This document shows positions 1 to 15,600 of a stretch of 64,000 nt of DNA, piece by piece; within the stretch, counting starts at the first letter, position 1, and each line of letters opens with the position of its first letter. The DNA lies in NCBI RefSeq assembly GCF_036373705.1, contig NC_089853.1, forward strand, positions 31,527,068-31,591,067. The letters are read 5' to 3'. The stretch is from Amia ocellicauda. Taxonomy: Eukaryota; Chordata; Actinopteri; Amiiformes; Amiidae. A program made the translations under genes and the position numbers. The notes under the pieces were generated by a model. The model was not told the DNA's origin. It saw only the letters and a list, made by a program, of their open reading frames with translations, and made no database searches.

Positions 1-3000
1 ATCAGTACACAGTATGATCACGTTTATGTGTTAAACACTTAACACAGGCTTTAATTCGCAGGAGCTCTGAGACATGTTAACAAGCTGATACTGAAGTGTA
101 CTTTATGAATCAGGGCCCAGACAAATTTAAGGGGGAACCAGAACAACTTGACTAACCTGGTCAACAGTAATATGTCAAGACAAAAAAAAAAAAAAAAATC
201 AAGAATAAAAAATTAAGAAATCAACATAAATTGCTACTACCTAATTCTTAAACATCCCCTAATCATTTTTGCATGTGTCACTGGAGTAGCAGTATATAGA
301 CCTCAAGGTGTCAGACTGAAAACAATGTTAGTCAAATTATTCTAATCTGCCTTGTTTTTCATAGGGCCTGAATGATGAAATCTGACTTGGATTTTGGTGT
401 TTTGCTCATTTAAATTCCATTGATTGCTTTCATTGTTCCATCACAACGCATCCAAGAACAGTGCTTTCTAATCATTGTCCCAGGTATTCAAGTCGTTTTC
501 AATGTGTTCACTGTAAGGCCAGAGGAAACCACAGCTACATTCTTAACAACTGGTCTGGGTGGTGCGTCAGCGGGATGTAACTCAAGCAACTATGGGACTT
601 TTAACTTAACAAATTGTTACATGTGACAACTGATGTTTAAGCTGTGAAAGGGGACACTAGATATTTTGCACAGGTTAACATGGTTTTCACTATCCTTATA
701 CATGTAAGAGAGAGCCTTTGGGAAAGACTGGGTGCTTCAAAATAATCGTCCCCGAGGAACCTCTGTAGGGAAAGGATTCATCCCAGAAGACGATTCCTGC
801 AAGTCTCTACAGTGGAGCACAGACTACGCTTCTCCCTCCCAGTATAACTGGTAAGAGCTAACACACAGTTTGGATCAAAGTCCAGTTACAATAAAACACA
901 GTCCACATGGCATTTAGTCATGCCTCCGAAAACCAAATCCAAAGCATACAGAAGCATACACAAGTAAGGGATCCTATATGTCATACACTGCATACCACAA
1001 CACACATCCTCCCACTGACATCCTTCACTTCACATCAATGGTCTACACTGTCTGGATGAAATGTACAAAGGCAGACTTTAATTTGCACTAGACACAAGGT
1101 CAGTGACACAGCTTCTCTCGTCCATGCCCACCCGGAGTTAAAAAATAAAAAATACACCTTCTGTTAAGAACTAGCGCGCTGCAAAGTGCAGCTATAGAGA
1201 CAGTTAATACTGTGGCAATTTTTTCTTTTTTTTGTAAACATTACACAATAATTGTATTACATTTATATCCTTCTAAATTTATAATAAAAAAAATAATACA
1301 CAGAGCACATCAGGCTCTGCTTAAAAAAAAAGACAAATATTAATTGAGAGTAACGCATTATTATTCAGCAATGCGATTACAAGAAATGTAAGCATGCATA
1401 AAGTGGTTTTCCTATGGTGTCGAATACTACAGAACACGGACACTGACCCAGCCAACCCCAGACTCTTGGGGGAGGGAGGGGTCAACTTCCAACGTCTGTA
1501 GTATACATAGAAATGTAATAATACCAGAATTAATTGTAAGAAAATAGCATTAATTTATAGGTCACAGCAGAGGTTTTAACTTGCTGCCGCTTCAAGAAGC
1601 ACTTGTATGAATATCTGCTCCCACTTTCTCCCTCTCATCTCAGAATAAAGTAATTCAACACAGCAGTATGCATTTTCATGGCAAGGCAATTTTCTGTGAA
1701 TAGCTTACATGGATTACAAACATTCTCTACTCAACTGATTAGAAATAAAATGTGCTTGGATCACTAAATCCTTCATTTATATATAAAAAAAAACCAAATG
1801 AAACAAAACAAATAAAAAAAACAAGGCTTAGAAAAGATACTTATACGAGAGACCAATTCCACCCCTCGTTGCCAGTCACATTTCTTATTGGGTGTTTTTG
1901 GTCTGGAGGGAATATATAATCAATCTAAAACTGATATTTTTATGAGCAGAAACAGTCAAATGATACAGTAAAAAGCCCTTGAACTGTAATATTTTCAACT
2001 TTCAATCTGCAAAGCAGTTTTTATACTGCAAGAGGTTGATTATACACTCCTCTGTAACAATAGCAATGTGAACATGTGCTTGGGCTTCACAGAATTTAGC
2101 AATTGATGGTACTTACAGTAGGAGTCCTACAAGTGAAACTCATTCTATGAATGACATTTTCACTTAAAGTGCAAGCAGTTTTATATATTTTCTTTCCTCT
2201 CGCTGTCTCATCTCCTAGTGGCTCTAAGTTTCTTACATTTCAGAAAAAAAAAATGTCAACAAGAAATGAAGATTGCTTATTAGAACTATTACTGAACATT
2301 TTAAGACCATACAGAAAACTTATGTTTCTGACTCAGCTTGTGACTCGAATACTGTATGGCATCTGTCAGTGGTGATGGTAATAAACTCCAAATTCAGTCT
2401 TTTGTCCCTCCTCAGCTTTTCCACGTTTCTAATTAAGTACAAATGCACTCACAAATCACTAACAGATAAAAAACAGCAACATTTTGAGCACATATAAAAC
2501 TAAAGGCATCAAATTAAAATTTCCAAAATTTTAAACAAAACCGCATTGATATTAGGCATTAACTCAACCAATTTTTCCAAGGTTTGCCTATAGCATGCAA
2601 TCCTCTTCAGGGTTTGCCAGAGCTCTGCCACATTTGCAATTAAACATAAATGATAGGGCTGTACTACAGGCACATACTACATATTTTTTTTGGAGAAGAT
2701 CCTTATATTTTAACTTGTGTTTACAATACCACCGTTTTAGATTTTTTCAGCTTTGGTAAAAAAAAAAACGTGTGCATCTGTGTGAGCGTTAGTGTGCGTG
2801 TGTTTGTGAGTGTGTGTGCATGTGTGTGTGCACATGTATGTGTGCATGCGCATCTGTGTGAATGTGTGCGCGTCTGGGTGAGTGTGAGAGAGTGTATGAG
2901 TGTGTGTGTGTGTGTGTCTGGGTGATTGAGTGAGAGAGAGAGTGTGTGTGTGTGTGTGTGTGTAGGGTTCTACTGAACTATTGAGGACACACAGCAATGT

Positions 3001-3668
3001 GTTCTCAAAAATATGTTGATCTGTTGTATATGGTTTTCTTATCTTTCAAGATGGCCTTTCAAAATCAATGCAGACATACAATCAGATTAGACTTCTGTGA
3101 ATATTTGAATGTTGCTGTAGCAGCGCTCAACAGCATCCTTCCCAGAAAGGAAAAGGCAAACAGACATGGAAAAAGGCGCAGAAAAAAACTCACAGGCATA
3201 CCAAGCAAACTACTCTTAAAACAAGGAGCAAACCCTGCTTTGTTGTATGTTGATTCTTTGAAAGCATAGGCAGACAAGAACACTCACAATTGATGTGCAA
3301 AGTTACACAAGGTCAGCAGCCTCGGCCAACAAACAGACAGACAAACAAACCTCAGTTAGATAAGAAATAGAAAAATAAAAAAAAGCATTGTCCAAGCATG
3401 AGTCTTCACTTCTTACTGCAGGTATCCATGGTACAGGTGACTATGAAACTACCAAGCCTGACTGTCCACAGATGTTTTAAATATTTTTTTAACTTTTTTG
3501 ATTCAGTTTCATTTCTGTTTTGAAATCTTATCATGAGACGTCCTCCGTTGTGGTCTACAGAATACACAGCTCTCAGCAGCAGCCAGTAGAATGCCGTTTG
3601 TAGGCCGAGCGATATTGTGCTTTGAGAAAAGCAGAAAAGGTTGTACTAGTCTATAGTGAGGAGTCCCA
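1..3668 (-). other. RAB8B 3' untranslated and downstream region
   Basis: AT-rich sequence following the RAB8B stop codon, with no credible coding exon. RAB8B transcripts in other vertebrates have long 3' UTRs, so much of this may be transcribed, but no AATAAA on the minus strand was found. One ATTAAA (plus-strand tttaat at 1078-1083) is a possible poly(A) signal. A long TG-rich tract lies at 2769-2963. Short ORFs on both strands here are low-complexity or random. Confidence 0.4.
2769..2963. repeat. imperfect (TG)n microsatellite
   Basis: About 195 bp of interrupted TG repeats with occasional CATC, GAGAG and TGGG variants. The stretch is open in both strands only because of its composition. 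It lies about 700 bp beyond the RAB8B stop and would be CA-rich in any RAB8B transcript. Confidence 0.9.
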
Positions 3669-6600
3669 TTAGAGCAATGTACATCGGAAGAAGCTGCTCT
3701 TCTTTGATCGATTCTCTGTGATTTTAACAGGCCCTCCTCCCCCTGATGCACTGTTGTCATTCTACAGAAAAGAGTCAAGGGAAACATGCTTTAGTTTACA
3801 TTGACAATGAACAGACATTTCATATTTGTATAAAAGCATAGTTTCATTCAATTAAAAAACGTAATGATGTAAATCAATCAGTAAATATTGAGGTACTATA
3901 TGTAATGTAAACAATAAGTATTTATATTAAATACATATGCTGCTCACCATTTTTCTGTTGAGTCTTGTCATGATGTCTCTTGCAAGCATGAAAAAGGCCT
4001 AAGAAGGAAACCAAATGTATATCAATGAACATTTTGATTTGTAATTCACAGTATGCACACATGCATACTAGAGGCGTGTTAATGCTGTGTATTCTGTCTC
4101 ATGTGCAGTCCTGAAGACATCTGAATAATGACCTTATTAAAACCAAGGTTTATACACAGAGCATTTCTTAAAAGTTGGAGATGGCTAGATTCCATTGAAA
4201 TGTGTGATTCCATCATATACATCATTTTCTTAATAAGGGGCATATTTTAGATCAAAACTTCAGCCCACACACCAATGGCAAATTCCAAACCCACTTCTTG
4301 ATGGCAACTCTCCACTAAGATCACACAAGAAGCCTCAGAGAAACAGAAAGCTACCATTTAGAATGTGGAATTGGACTCGCTGGGATTTTGATTTAATCCA
4401 GGCTCTTAAGTAAAGGAGCTACAAACAAGAATGAAAATTACACTAATCCACACTCAAGCACTTCACAAATCCACTGATCATTTATAACTTGTGTGGAAAA
4501 AGTAACCAAGGAATTGTCATTCCTGCTGTACGTCAGCCAATTCTGCTTCCTCTGCTGTTCTACGCACAACAATCAAAATGGAAAGCTTCAGATTGTCATG
4601 AGTTTGGAGGAGTGACCTTTGCACATCTATTTTAGTAAAAACTTGAACTTTTAAGCACTTTTTTTTTTTAAATTCCAACTGCATTCACAATGTAGGGGTC
4701 TTACCTCTTCCACATTTATGCTGGATTTTGCACTTGTTTCCAAGAACTTTATCCCATAATCTATTGCTAACTGTGAAAACAGGAAGGGGGGGTATATATA
4801 GATTATATATATATATTAGCAAGAATAAGAAGCATTACATAAAATGAAAACATAGAGCAGGTTAAGATTAAATATAATACACACTATAAATAGGTTTCCA
4901 TAAGAAAAACTTAGAAAAATTAGAAAATATCTGAGAAGGAGCAAAAAAATTTAAAATTGTAATCCTGAAGACAGACAGAACGCCTTACTTGTTGAAAGTA
5001 TTTCTGAGATAAGTACATGTAGGTACGGTAGCTTACCTTCTCCCCCCTTTCCTTGGACACTTGTCTCTTGTCATTCATATCACATTTGTTACCCAAAATC
5101 ATTCTCTCCACATCAGAGGATGCATGCTGTACAGGGATGAAAAATAAATAAAGTGGCTCACTTCCCTGTCATTTAGGGCTTCTACTGGAATTTACAAACT
5201 CATTACCAAATCAAAAGTCTGCAACTGTGAAAGCAGTTTTTTCTTAAATGGGTTCTAACTCACAGAGCATTTGCTTACTGTGCTGTGTACAGATTAAATG
5301 GTGTGAATATCTTCTTTAGGCCAATGTGTGGTAAGAACATGAGTCACAAATATGGAATACTTTCACTAAGGTTCATGAGAAATGTTAGCAAGTGTTGTTA
5401 GTTTCTTTAAATGACTTCAAAGAGGTTGGACTTGTAGGGCCTGTTACACCCCCAGTGCATTTATATATAAAGATAAAGGTATCTACAGTTATTTGTGTGT
5501 GAATACTACAGATGTAACTACTCCAACTATCTGTCAGTGCCTAGGAGAGAGATGAGCCACTGACAACAGATCAAACAGGAGGGTCACTGGTTGAACAGTG
5601 GAGAGACAGTAGGACACCTGACATAACTCACTTCTTCGATGTTCCGTATCCAGTTCTTTATGTTTTCAAAAGACTTCTCGGTGGTGATGTCATATACCAG
5701 CATAATTCCCTGTGGAGCAACAGGTGTACAGAGAGAGCAACTGCAATTACAGACACGTTGTTAAAAAACTGTTACTTAAAAAAAAACGCACTTCCTAATT
5801 CAGTTCTTGAATACAATTGTAAATTCATTTTCTGGCAGACCTGCTTTAGTTTGAACCCATTAGTGTTGGCACAGCAACTCTTTAAAATGTTGACATTTTA
5901 TGGAATATTTTACAGATAAGACCCAACACTTTTCATGATCCAATGACTCAAATCCCTTATGAAAGTTGAGGGTCATGACTGTAGTTAAGGAATGTTGCTT
6001 CTCTGCAAAGTAAAGTCATTATCTGTAGTTGCTTAAAATGATAAACAACATACTTTAATAATAATGATGATTTTTGCAATACTCTTCACCGAAGACACGC
6101 AAATAGACATCAATTTGAAAGTAATTGGATTGCCCAGAAAACATCCATTGGTAAAGGTCTGAATTATCTAACTGAGCCGAGCTGTGAATCAGTTCTTCAA
6201 AACAATATTGACTGTTCAACATTCTTCCTTCCTTCCTTGATTATGTGAAAAGAAGTACAAGAAAAAGAAGGATGTGATATTCACTACCAAGTCAACTGTA
6301 CAAACATGCGTTTCTAATGTACAGTGACTTCATCGTGTTCTCTGCTTTTAAACTCCAAAAAATAGGCCCTTTTGTTGCCAAAAAACAGGGCATGGCTTAA
6401 ATGCTAGATATCCCCAGAGACTTGCTTATACTTCCTTTCCAGGAACTTAGCTACAAATTACTCTCAGGTCTGGGGATCTCTCGGAAACAAAGCAAAGCAA
6501 AGCAAACAAAATGAAATCCCTCAGATTCAATGGCACACAGGTTCATTCGGACATGCAGCTCCTTAGATAAACCTCTGGCATCCAAAACCTTGAAGGACAA

Positions 6601-9600
6601 CGTAGTCCAATAAAAAAAGGATCAACACTCATCCAGGATCCAGACACACTGAAGGGCCTCACCATTGCCCCTCTGTAGTATGCGGTCGTGATTGTTCTGA
6701 ACCTCTCCTGTCCAGCTGTGTCCCTGGGAAAGATGCAAACACACAGACAAAAACAAATTGAAAGCGGCTCAAATCTTGTTTTCATTCCCTGTCTGTCATG
6801 CTGTATTAAGGGAGCACTCTCTTTCACCGTCCAGTGGGTTACTGAACAGAACCCCAGCAGACAACATTGCGGTGGAGTGATCTCATCAATCACGGCTTGC
6901 TCTCCTTGTCAGACAGGGGGTGCATTGCCATGAGCGGATTGATAAATCAGAATTATGTTTCCCAATACCTGCTGTTACATTCTGTAAACAACATAGTCAG
7001 AAACAAGAAACTGGCATTCAATCTCCATTATGATGTGTATTTCCTGTTCACATATAATACATTTATTGTATGGCAACTTCCTTAGTCTTTTACATTGTGA
7101 CCAAAGCTATCATGGCTCATTGACATTAAAATTAGCAGGTATACATTTACATATGTGCGGATATCGAGATACCATGACAATAAACTTCTAGTTACAGTAT
7201 AAGGTCTAAGTAGCCCCGGATAATTCATTCATGTTATAGTCTGCTTGAGGTTTAAATTTAGGACATACGATTGTAATTTTTTATTAAAACAGAAATGCAA
7301 CACCTCAAACCAGAAGTAGTTAAGCTGGTGAAAGAGAGGCGGAAAACTTCTTGTCCCTATTTGTTTTTTAAGTAAGTTAACAAACAAATGGGATGCCATA
7401 GGCCAATTTATCTATTGTGGGTGCTATCAGTTAATTGGACTAAGACCCTTATCAAGCCATTCCTTTAATACATTTCAGTGAAAAAGCTTCCAACATTATA
7501 ATTCACAATATATATTGACAAGTCTATTTAATAAGAATAGTTTTCAAAAACACTAAAATAAGCAACCGTTGGCAGTTTATTATTATTATTATTATTTTCT
7601 TCAAAAACGATGAGTTGCGAATTGCAGACAATGAGAAATTACTCCATTAAAATGATGACACACGATAAATTACAAATTGACGATGTAAAAATTGTACACT
7701 CGTGTAGCAGAACAGGACATGTTTTCTATTACACCACAAGTAAATATCACTTACCATATCTGAAGCTTAATTTTCTTTCCGTCTAATTCTATCGTCCTGA
7801 TTTTAAAGTCGATTCCTGTAAAGATAACAAAAGGAGAATGCACTATGTTTAACATGAGAAATTATGGATAGCCTTGCTCTTATAGCAATATGAATTCTAA
7901 TTATGGCTACAAGCAAAAACTCATGCTTTCTATTGATGGAAGGTCATAAATGATTGGTTATTGTTAATTAACTAAGGTTTTAATACTCCATTTATACTTG
8001 CTGAGGTTATTCAATAATGTAACAAATCTTTCAGTAACTGGGGAATACAATATCAATTCTAAAAAGGTTCTCCGTGGAGTTTTTACAATGATAATGAGTC
8101 TACCAATTTAAAGGGCAGCATGTGTTTCAACTACAGGGTTTCCCACAGAAATGTGCATAGGTAAGGCGGCCTGACACTGAATTATAGAGGGGGGGGGTGA
8201 TCACATATTGATGAGTGGTGGGGGGGTGATCACATATTGTACACAGGGGGTGCCTGTGGATGGGGTTTAGCTGTGGCGAAAGAGAGTGGGGGGCTGAGCA
8301 TGTGTGCTTTTGTTAAAGTTTGTTTCTTTGTGCATTTTTTTTTTTATGCACCGATTTTTGGCCAGGTGAGCCATTGCGGGAAACCCTGAAATATATATTT
8401 TTATTTACAAAAATGATTTATTTTATCCAAATTCATGGAACAAGCCTTGAACCCAAGGTCAAATATGAAATAGCCTACATGTTGGTTTTCTTGCAGACAC
8501 CCATGACTACCAGTTCATAGTATGATAATGACTACAATCCCTGATAGTATTTATTGGTAAGCCAGCAACACAACCAAAACATTTCAATGACTAGGATGAA
8601 TTCGAGCAGCAGATGAAGAAGAAACCACAGAGAACAGCCTCCTGCTTCACTAGAAACTGTGCTGCAGCATGATTGTGACAGATTTATCCAAACAGTTGAA
8701 GTCTACACTCCATTACATACATCATGAACATCTTCCTTTTGGTATTTATCCATTATCTCATTATAATGGTATAGTGTATGTGTGTGTACCATTTACTACT
8801 TACACTACTTTATAGTGAAGTCTCATGGTTACAAAACCAACACTGGAATGATGCAGCCATATGATTTCAGTAAAATTAGATGCTGATCAGCTGTTTCTGA
8901 TTATTATGCTTTAAACACCATTAAATATTTGCACTTTGTCTTGCTTGTTATCAAAGAATGCCCACGCAAAACAATTAGAGCTTTCAATTGGCATTAAAGA
9001 AGTTGCAATATTTATATAAAATCGTTGTATTGTATTTCCTTAACAAAAATAAGGAACTTAAACCACACAATCCTGAACTAAAACCTGAACTAAGAAAAAA
9101 AAATTGTTACTTTACAATTGGTATACAGTAAACTTTGTTTCTATAGCAACTCTGCTCTAACAAACTGAATGGTAATCTTACTTGCTGTCAACCACAGTAT
9201 GAATGCCTGATTGGATTTGACACACTAAGGTTAAACCACAACCTTCCCCGCATGAGGCTGGTATTGTTTTAATAGGGTGCATCAGACTAATGATTAATCC
9301 ACAGTGAAGCATAAGCTGCTCTTCACATGTATCAGTCTTTTGAACAGTCATAAACCATGAAAGCCAGACAGTTTTCTGTCCAATCAAAGTTAAATGCATA
9401 TCTTTCGATGTACAATATAGAATGGTGATATCCAGATACGGGTGTTGTTTCAAAGAACTTCATTCTCAGTCAGCATCTGACAAACAATTACACACAGTGT
9501 AGCTCAGCAACCTTCTTAACAATGGAAAAGAGCCAGGATGGTAATGCTGAGCCACCTAACCAAGAAGAAGTATTTGCTTGCCAGTAATAAATACTGTGAG

Positions 9601-12600
9601 ATAGATAAAATACTTCAATCACTCAGGAGCAAGTCATCACTCTGCAGACACACAGGCATTCAGCTGTAGACTGAAAAGCCTATACATGCAGGGATGCATC
9701 AAGGTGATTCTTAACAAGTTCTGCTGTCACCTTCACTGTCCTCGTGCTTTGCAATCTAATTACACCTTAAATAACAGCAATGGCTTTCCAAAACTGATTA
9801 AAGGAAAAATGTAAAGGTCATATTGTATTGCAGAGGGCCTGCTCCATTTCCTCGTGGTGCACAGCGACACTGTTGATAGGTCTAATGCAAATGTCACTGA
9901 CATTTCCTGGTCCTATAGCGCTAACCTTGAGAGATCACAAATAATTAACGATTTAATTTATCGGTCAGCTATTTCTGTGCCAATATTCAGCTTCAATCAG
10001 AGTCAAAAAGCATGCTGATACTCCATTATTGCTTGCAGCCTCGAATGCTTAAGCCACTGTCAGACTATGCATTAATATCGCACGGCAGAACACAACACAA
10101 TAGTATTCAGAAATGTTAGAAATTGATTATTTTTCTCCAGGCAAAGAACGACTGAACTGTGATATGCACACTAAGGCAATAAACTGTAAAATCCACGTTC
10201 TGAGCTACTGTGTGAGCTGTTTGGAGCTCTCACACAGTTTGGCAATGTGACTCATATCCTTAAACCAAGTCTCGGCAGGAATTTACCTGAAAATGACTTA
10301 ACTCGAATGAAGCTTAACAGTTAACACTTAACAGTGACTCGATTTTCTGGCTGTGGCAGCTGTAAAATGGAAATACCCTCTAGAAATAGGGACCTCCTCA
10401 ACATTAAAACAAACAAAATATAATAATGGAAAACCCTTTAAAATATATAATAAAAAATAATAATACTATCTTCGATGGTCAGCGCTATATTATTGTTTTT
10501 TTTTTCTTTTATCCAGTGAGTGGTGGTGCGGATTCGATCTCAGTATTTTCTCCCGAGGAACATACTGAATTTCCCTCTGACTTCAATTCTTCCCTCCAGC
10601 CATGGGGCCCAATGAACTGGAAACTATGGTCATCTCCACGTGACCTTATTTCCACTGAGTGTAAGGCCGAGTCCACAAAACTCACTTTGTGTTGCCCTCA
10701 GATGGACTTCAATGCTGTGTGCCAAGCTAGAGAATTAACTAATAGTATTCATCCTAGCTTTCACAGTAATCAAAGCATTTCTGAATTTGTGTACAGTTGC
10801 TGTATTTCCTGCCAAAATCCAACAAGAATTTTAGAGTACTAGAATTAAAATACATTCAGATTGCTTAAGTTCATTTTTTGTGTTGTGTTTATCTACAGCC
10901 TCAGCTTTTGTGAGTTTCTGCTAATACTAATGAGCTGCAAACAGGAGATACCCACTTCCAGAAGTATGTAATTCCTTCACTGCTCCTCTTAAAAAAGCTT
11001 AGACAGCTCCTTAATATGATCTGATCTTGTGCAATAGCATGATGAGTGATTGATCCTTAAAAATATATGCACACAAAGTTATATCCTAGACTTCCCATAT
11101 TTCTTTGCTCTGTATTAAATGGTAATGTTCAATCCCTCAAAAGGAGCCAAAATGATTGCTGTTGATATTTAGTGAAAGAGCTGGACAGCCAGGTTAAACC
11201 AGACAACACATTAAAGTGAGAGATATACTGCTCTCTTCTAATAAAAGACACTTTAAGGAAGTGGTAAGCTTCATTGCTGCCACGCACGTCTAGAACCCTG
11301 TATGACAAGCCCACCATTTCCTGTAAGGAAATGCTAAAGGCATGAAAGAGGCCCATGTGCATCCTCCCCTACATCATCTTTCATGTGTAGAGACCAAGCT
11401 TCATAGTGTTACAAAACCTTCTCTCTTCAGTGAGTCAAAATCCATAATTAGACCTTGCTTAATACTTCATCTGCAGCCAGCAATCAAAGAGTACTGCACA
11501 CCTTTGGTTACATGTCTACATTCTGACACTGAGCACATATGTTTTTTTAAGGCCTGCCTCAGACCAGCTGTCACAGCTATTTAAATCTTATTTCAATCTC
11601 TTTGTCTTAATAATATAAATTGCTGACAAAGCACACAATTTCCTTGGACCTTAATAGTTCAAGAAGATGTGTAATGAAATGGGCAGAATAGTAAACAATA
11701 TTGGATGGATAGCAATTCCATCAATAAGTAACCTCACTTCTAATATTGCCAAATTAGCTTTATTGACCATGACACTATCTTTTCTGAAACCACCAAATAA
11801 AGTGTGTGAGAGGCAGGCACATATTAAAATCTACAAAAGGTCGGAATGTCAATTTTTTAAATAAAATCTACACAATAAGTTCTACGGTGCTGTAGTGTCT
11901 GGCAATTGTAGTGGCTGTGATTCAGCTTCCCTCCTCCTGCCAGCCTGGGACAGTGTGAAATAAGTGATAAAAATGTCATTACAGGCACGTGATTTACATT
12001 GTGTGAGGTTAGCTGGACACTTTAGAATAAAGGTTTCCCACTTTTTTTTTTAAATGACGTGTTCTGTCACAGTCACGGCCGCAGAAAGGAAAAGGGGACT
12101 GTCTGAGGCAACAAGGGAAGCCTACAGTGTAGCCAGGATGCAGTGCATTGACCTCTTTCTCCCACTCCCGTATGAGGAAGTGATGTGGCTGCAGTTCTGA
12201 TATGAAGCAGCTGATCCCTTCTGATTATTAAACAGGCTGAAGAATGCAGAACCCTCCCATATGACACACAACCAGCTGATGGTCACAAGACCCAGACATG
12301 GCCTCCAAACAGTATGGTTTCTGTTCATCTGAGATCTCGTGCGGGGGGATACAAGACTACTTCGTTCTGCAGCCCTACCTTCCTTTGTGGTTCACTATAA
12401 CAAAAGGTGATCTATCCAGTGAGTGGAGGATCCAGTTGCCAATAGCCAAATGCCAATGCCAGATATTTAAAATAAGGTTCAATTATAGATCAACTCATCA
12501 AGTAGCATGCTAAGTATTTTGTGGATCCTCAAACTCTAAATGTGTCATTATGCAATTCTAAGAAATACTTGCAGTGAAGTAGGACTAGAATACTGGAAGA

Positions 12601-15600
12601 GAAAATGTTAAAAGTCTCTCAAGGAAATCGTGTCCAGGCCATGATCCAAAGCACTTCTGCATTTGTACTTTCCATTTTCACACATTGTTTTCCTTCTTTG
12701 GTATGTCATATTATTCTCACTGCTTTGAAGGGAAAATACCAGTGCAGATGCTTACTACTCAAATACAGCCAGCAGGAGAGGAAATAAGAAACAATTACAA
12801 TTGTTTTAAGGGCATAACGTGAACAGTCTTCCATGTATTTTTTGAAGGCGATAAAGACAGGTACTACTATTGTAAGACTAAACTTGAGGTGTGGTGAATA
12901 CTCTACAATTGAATTGATTACTTAACAGAAAAGGAGTTGTGTATTCAACTTGAATGTGTGTATTCTAATTATTCTAAAGAGGTTTATAGTAAAAAGCAAT
13001 GCATGGAAATATTTAAATCAATTTGCATTAGCATGTTAGACAACAAAATGCACCTGCTATGGTACATGTCAGGAACCTATGATGTGCTATCCTAATGTGT
13101 GAAAAACAGATGCTTCTATCAAATGCCTAGAGATTTAAATCAGATCTAGATAGGTGTCTGAATATGTAGGTCAAGTTGTCAAAGTCACCCTGGGTAACAG
13201 GGTCTGCTAATATATACATACATAGTAATAGGTTACACCATGAAGAAAAAAAAAAAACATCTAACTAACCCTGAATAAAGTGTAATTTTCCCATAGGGGC
13301 ATTTCTTAATTCCAAACCTGTAATTTCCTACCTTACATTTCCCATTTATACATCACCAGTTCTCAGTTACTTTCTACTGCCTTCATTATAAACCCCCCAG
13401 AGCTCTGGTGCAATGTACCTCTGAAGAACATGAGACTAAATGAGCCATAAAAACGTAATACTCAATACTCAACTTAAACACAATACAGTCTCTCACCCTG
13501 CTCAGAAAACTATTGCACAGTGCATATCTGGTTCAATTAGCAATGAGTCAGGAACAGAAAAAACACAGAGAATACTTTGAACAAGTCAATTTAGAATATC
13601 ACTTTGTGAATGCAGTAATTGAGTATAAATAGGCCTACATCAGTCTAAAATAATAATAAGAAACTTGTAGTACTCCATTTCTTCAATTGACAATTTACAG
13701 CACAAACATATGACATCCAGCATATTTATAACTCCACAGAGCCTCAAAACACACAGATATTACTGATTACTAAAGTAGTTTTGATGCAAACTAACCATTA
13801 TTGACCGTTCTAAGAGTGACAATCGAGAATTATATTAAAGCTGGTTTCAAGGAACATTAAAGGAATGTGATAGCATATGCAGTAACTTCTTTTTTGTGAT
13901 TTATATATTTAGGCTACTTTTATTTTGTGTATTCCTTCCTTAACATGAAATGAAAAACACATGTAGGCTCAAAACCTGGCACTATATGAACATTTTTTCT
14001 TAACTGGCATCACAATATTGACCAAGTGGGCATGGCTCATTCATCAGGGTGAAACCGCACCACTGCTTGACGAATCAAAACAATACAGGATGAACCTCTG
14101 GACATTTATATGGAATAGAGATCTGATGAAAGTGTGCTGTTCTGTACTGTGGCACACTCTGTTTTAATTAAAGAACTGCTGTCATTGCATGGAAACAATG
14201 AGCAATGTCAAGATAACCAAATGCTTCCTGTTTTAGAGTCAGGCAGAAGCGCTTTGCACAAAACAGGTTTTTAAACCAAGCCAATTAAAAAGCACAACAG
14301 CCTTGGCTACACAGGAAATGCAGAAAAGGTACACACTCATAGAGGGGTGACTAATGTTTTTGGCTACTCTGTTTTAAAAAATGCCATGGAATAGAAAATA
14401 ATAACGGTTAATTCTGTTCCAAGCAACAGCAACAATCAATTTAAGTAATTTTCACAAAGGGTGGCCCACTATGCCCAGGAAATGCCCAATCAATTGCACC
14501 TGATTATTTAAACTGCTCAGAAATAATGATGCTTAATATATCTGTAATATTCCTTGTTCCAAGAGCAGCTCTATGTGAATATACTGGCATATCTTTCTCA
14601 AAAGCTTCTTCTTCCCTCACTGATTATGGCTAATTATGGGTGCCCTTCTAGCAATCTGCACACTGAATTCACATCACTGCTGCTCTCTGGAATAAATATT
14701 TGAGAACATCTTTCTTACATCATCTTGGTATGAATGTTTTTATGGGGAAAGTGATTGTACTGTTTTAACAAATTGCTGGAATATGCCAATACTCCACATT
14801 CCATAAATCATTTCTATAGATAAGAATTGCAGCATTAGCTTGATTAGAGCTTCATCTGCTGTGTCTGTGTTTCTCAACTGGGTTAAACGATCCCTTATGT
14901 AAAGACCTACATAGCAATGGGACTGTTAAGAAATACCAGACATAACAACATGCTTAGTATCCACTGCCGCTCATAATTCTTCCATGGTTTCTTCATGAAC
15001 ACTTTTTATGCTGCTTAGAAACTATTTTACTAATATTTCAAACTGCTTATCTAAGCATATTTATTTAACTCAATTAAACGGGTGTACACTAATTCACACT
15101 GGACAAGCAATGGCATCATATAGGAAGAATACTAAAATAAGAATATCACAGTAGAAGTTACAATCATCTGCATATTCACATCATTGCAGTGCTTTCCTGT
15201 TTCCGGTCATCCAGCCTTGTGTGTGGCTGGAATCTCCACTGTTTCTTAACAGACCACATCATGCAAGATATGTAGGCCTACATAAGACAGGAAAGGACAG
15301 GAAAGAGCATACGATTTAAATCACTCTTTTGAGGAGATGGCATTTTTCCATATTTGTGTAATTGGTGGTTTGGCTTCTTCTTTTTCTTTTTGTTGCACAT
15401 ACATTTCTTCAGAGATGCTTTTCTCAACTTATATCATTCAGGCCTAAGCTTTAGAGTTCTGAACTTCAAGTATATCTTAAACAATCTAAGCTTGACATGT
15501 TACTAGGCACATGTTTGTGTTGAGTTCTGTATCCTAGCATTATAAGATCTTTAACAATGTGGACTTTGGTACCCACGCAATAAACTTTCCTGTCACTAAC

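Noticed and set aside
2650..2997. Overlapping Cys/Val- and Thr/His-rich ORFs
   Set aside because: Products of the TG/CA microsatellite.
10426..10842. 138-codon plus-strand ORF in RAB8B intron 1
   Set aside because: It begins in AT-rich low-complexity sequence, has no known motif or plausible domain, and its length is possible by chance. Antisense non-coding transcription cannot be excluded.
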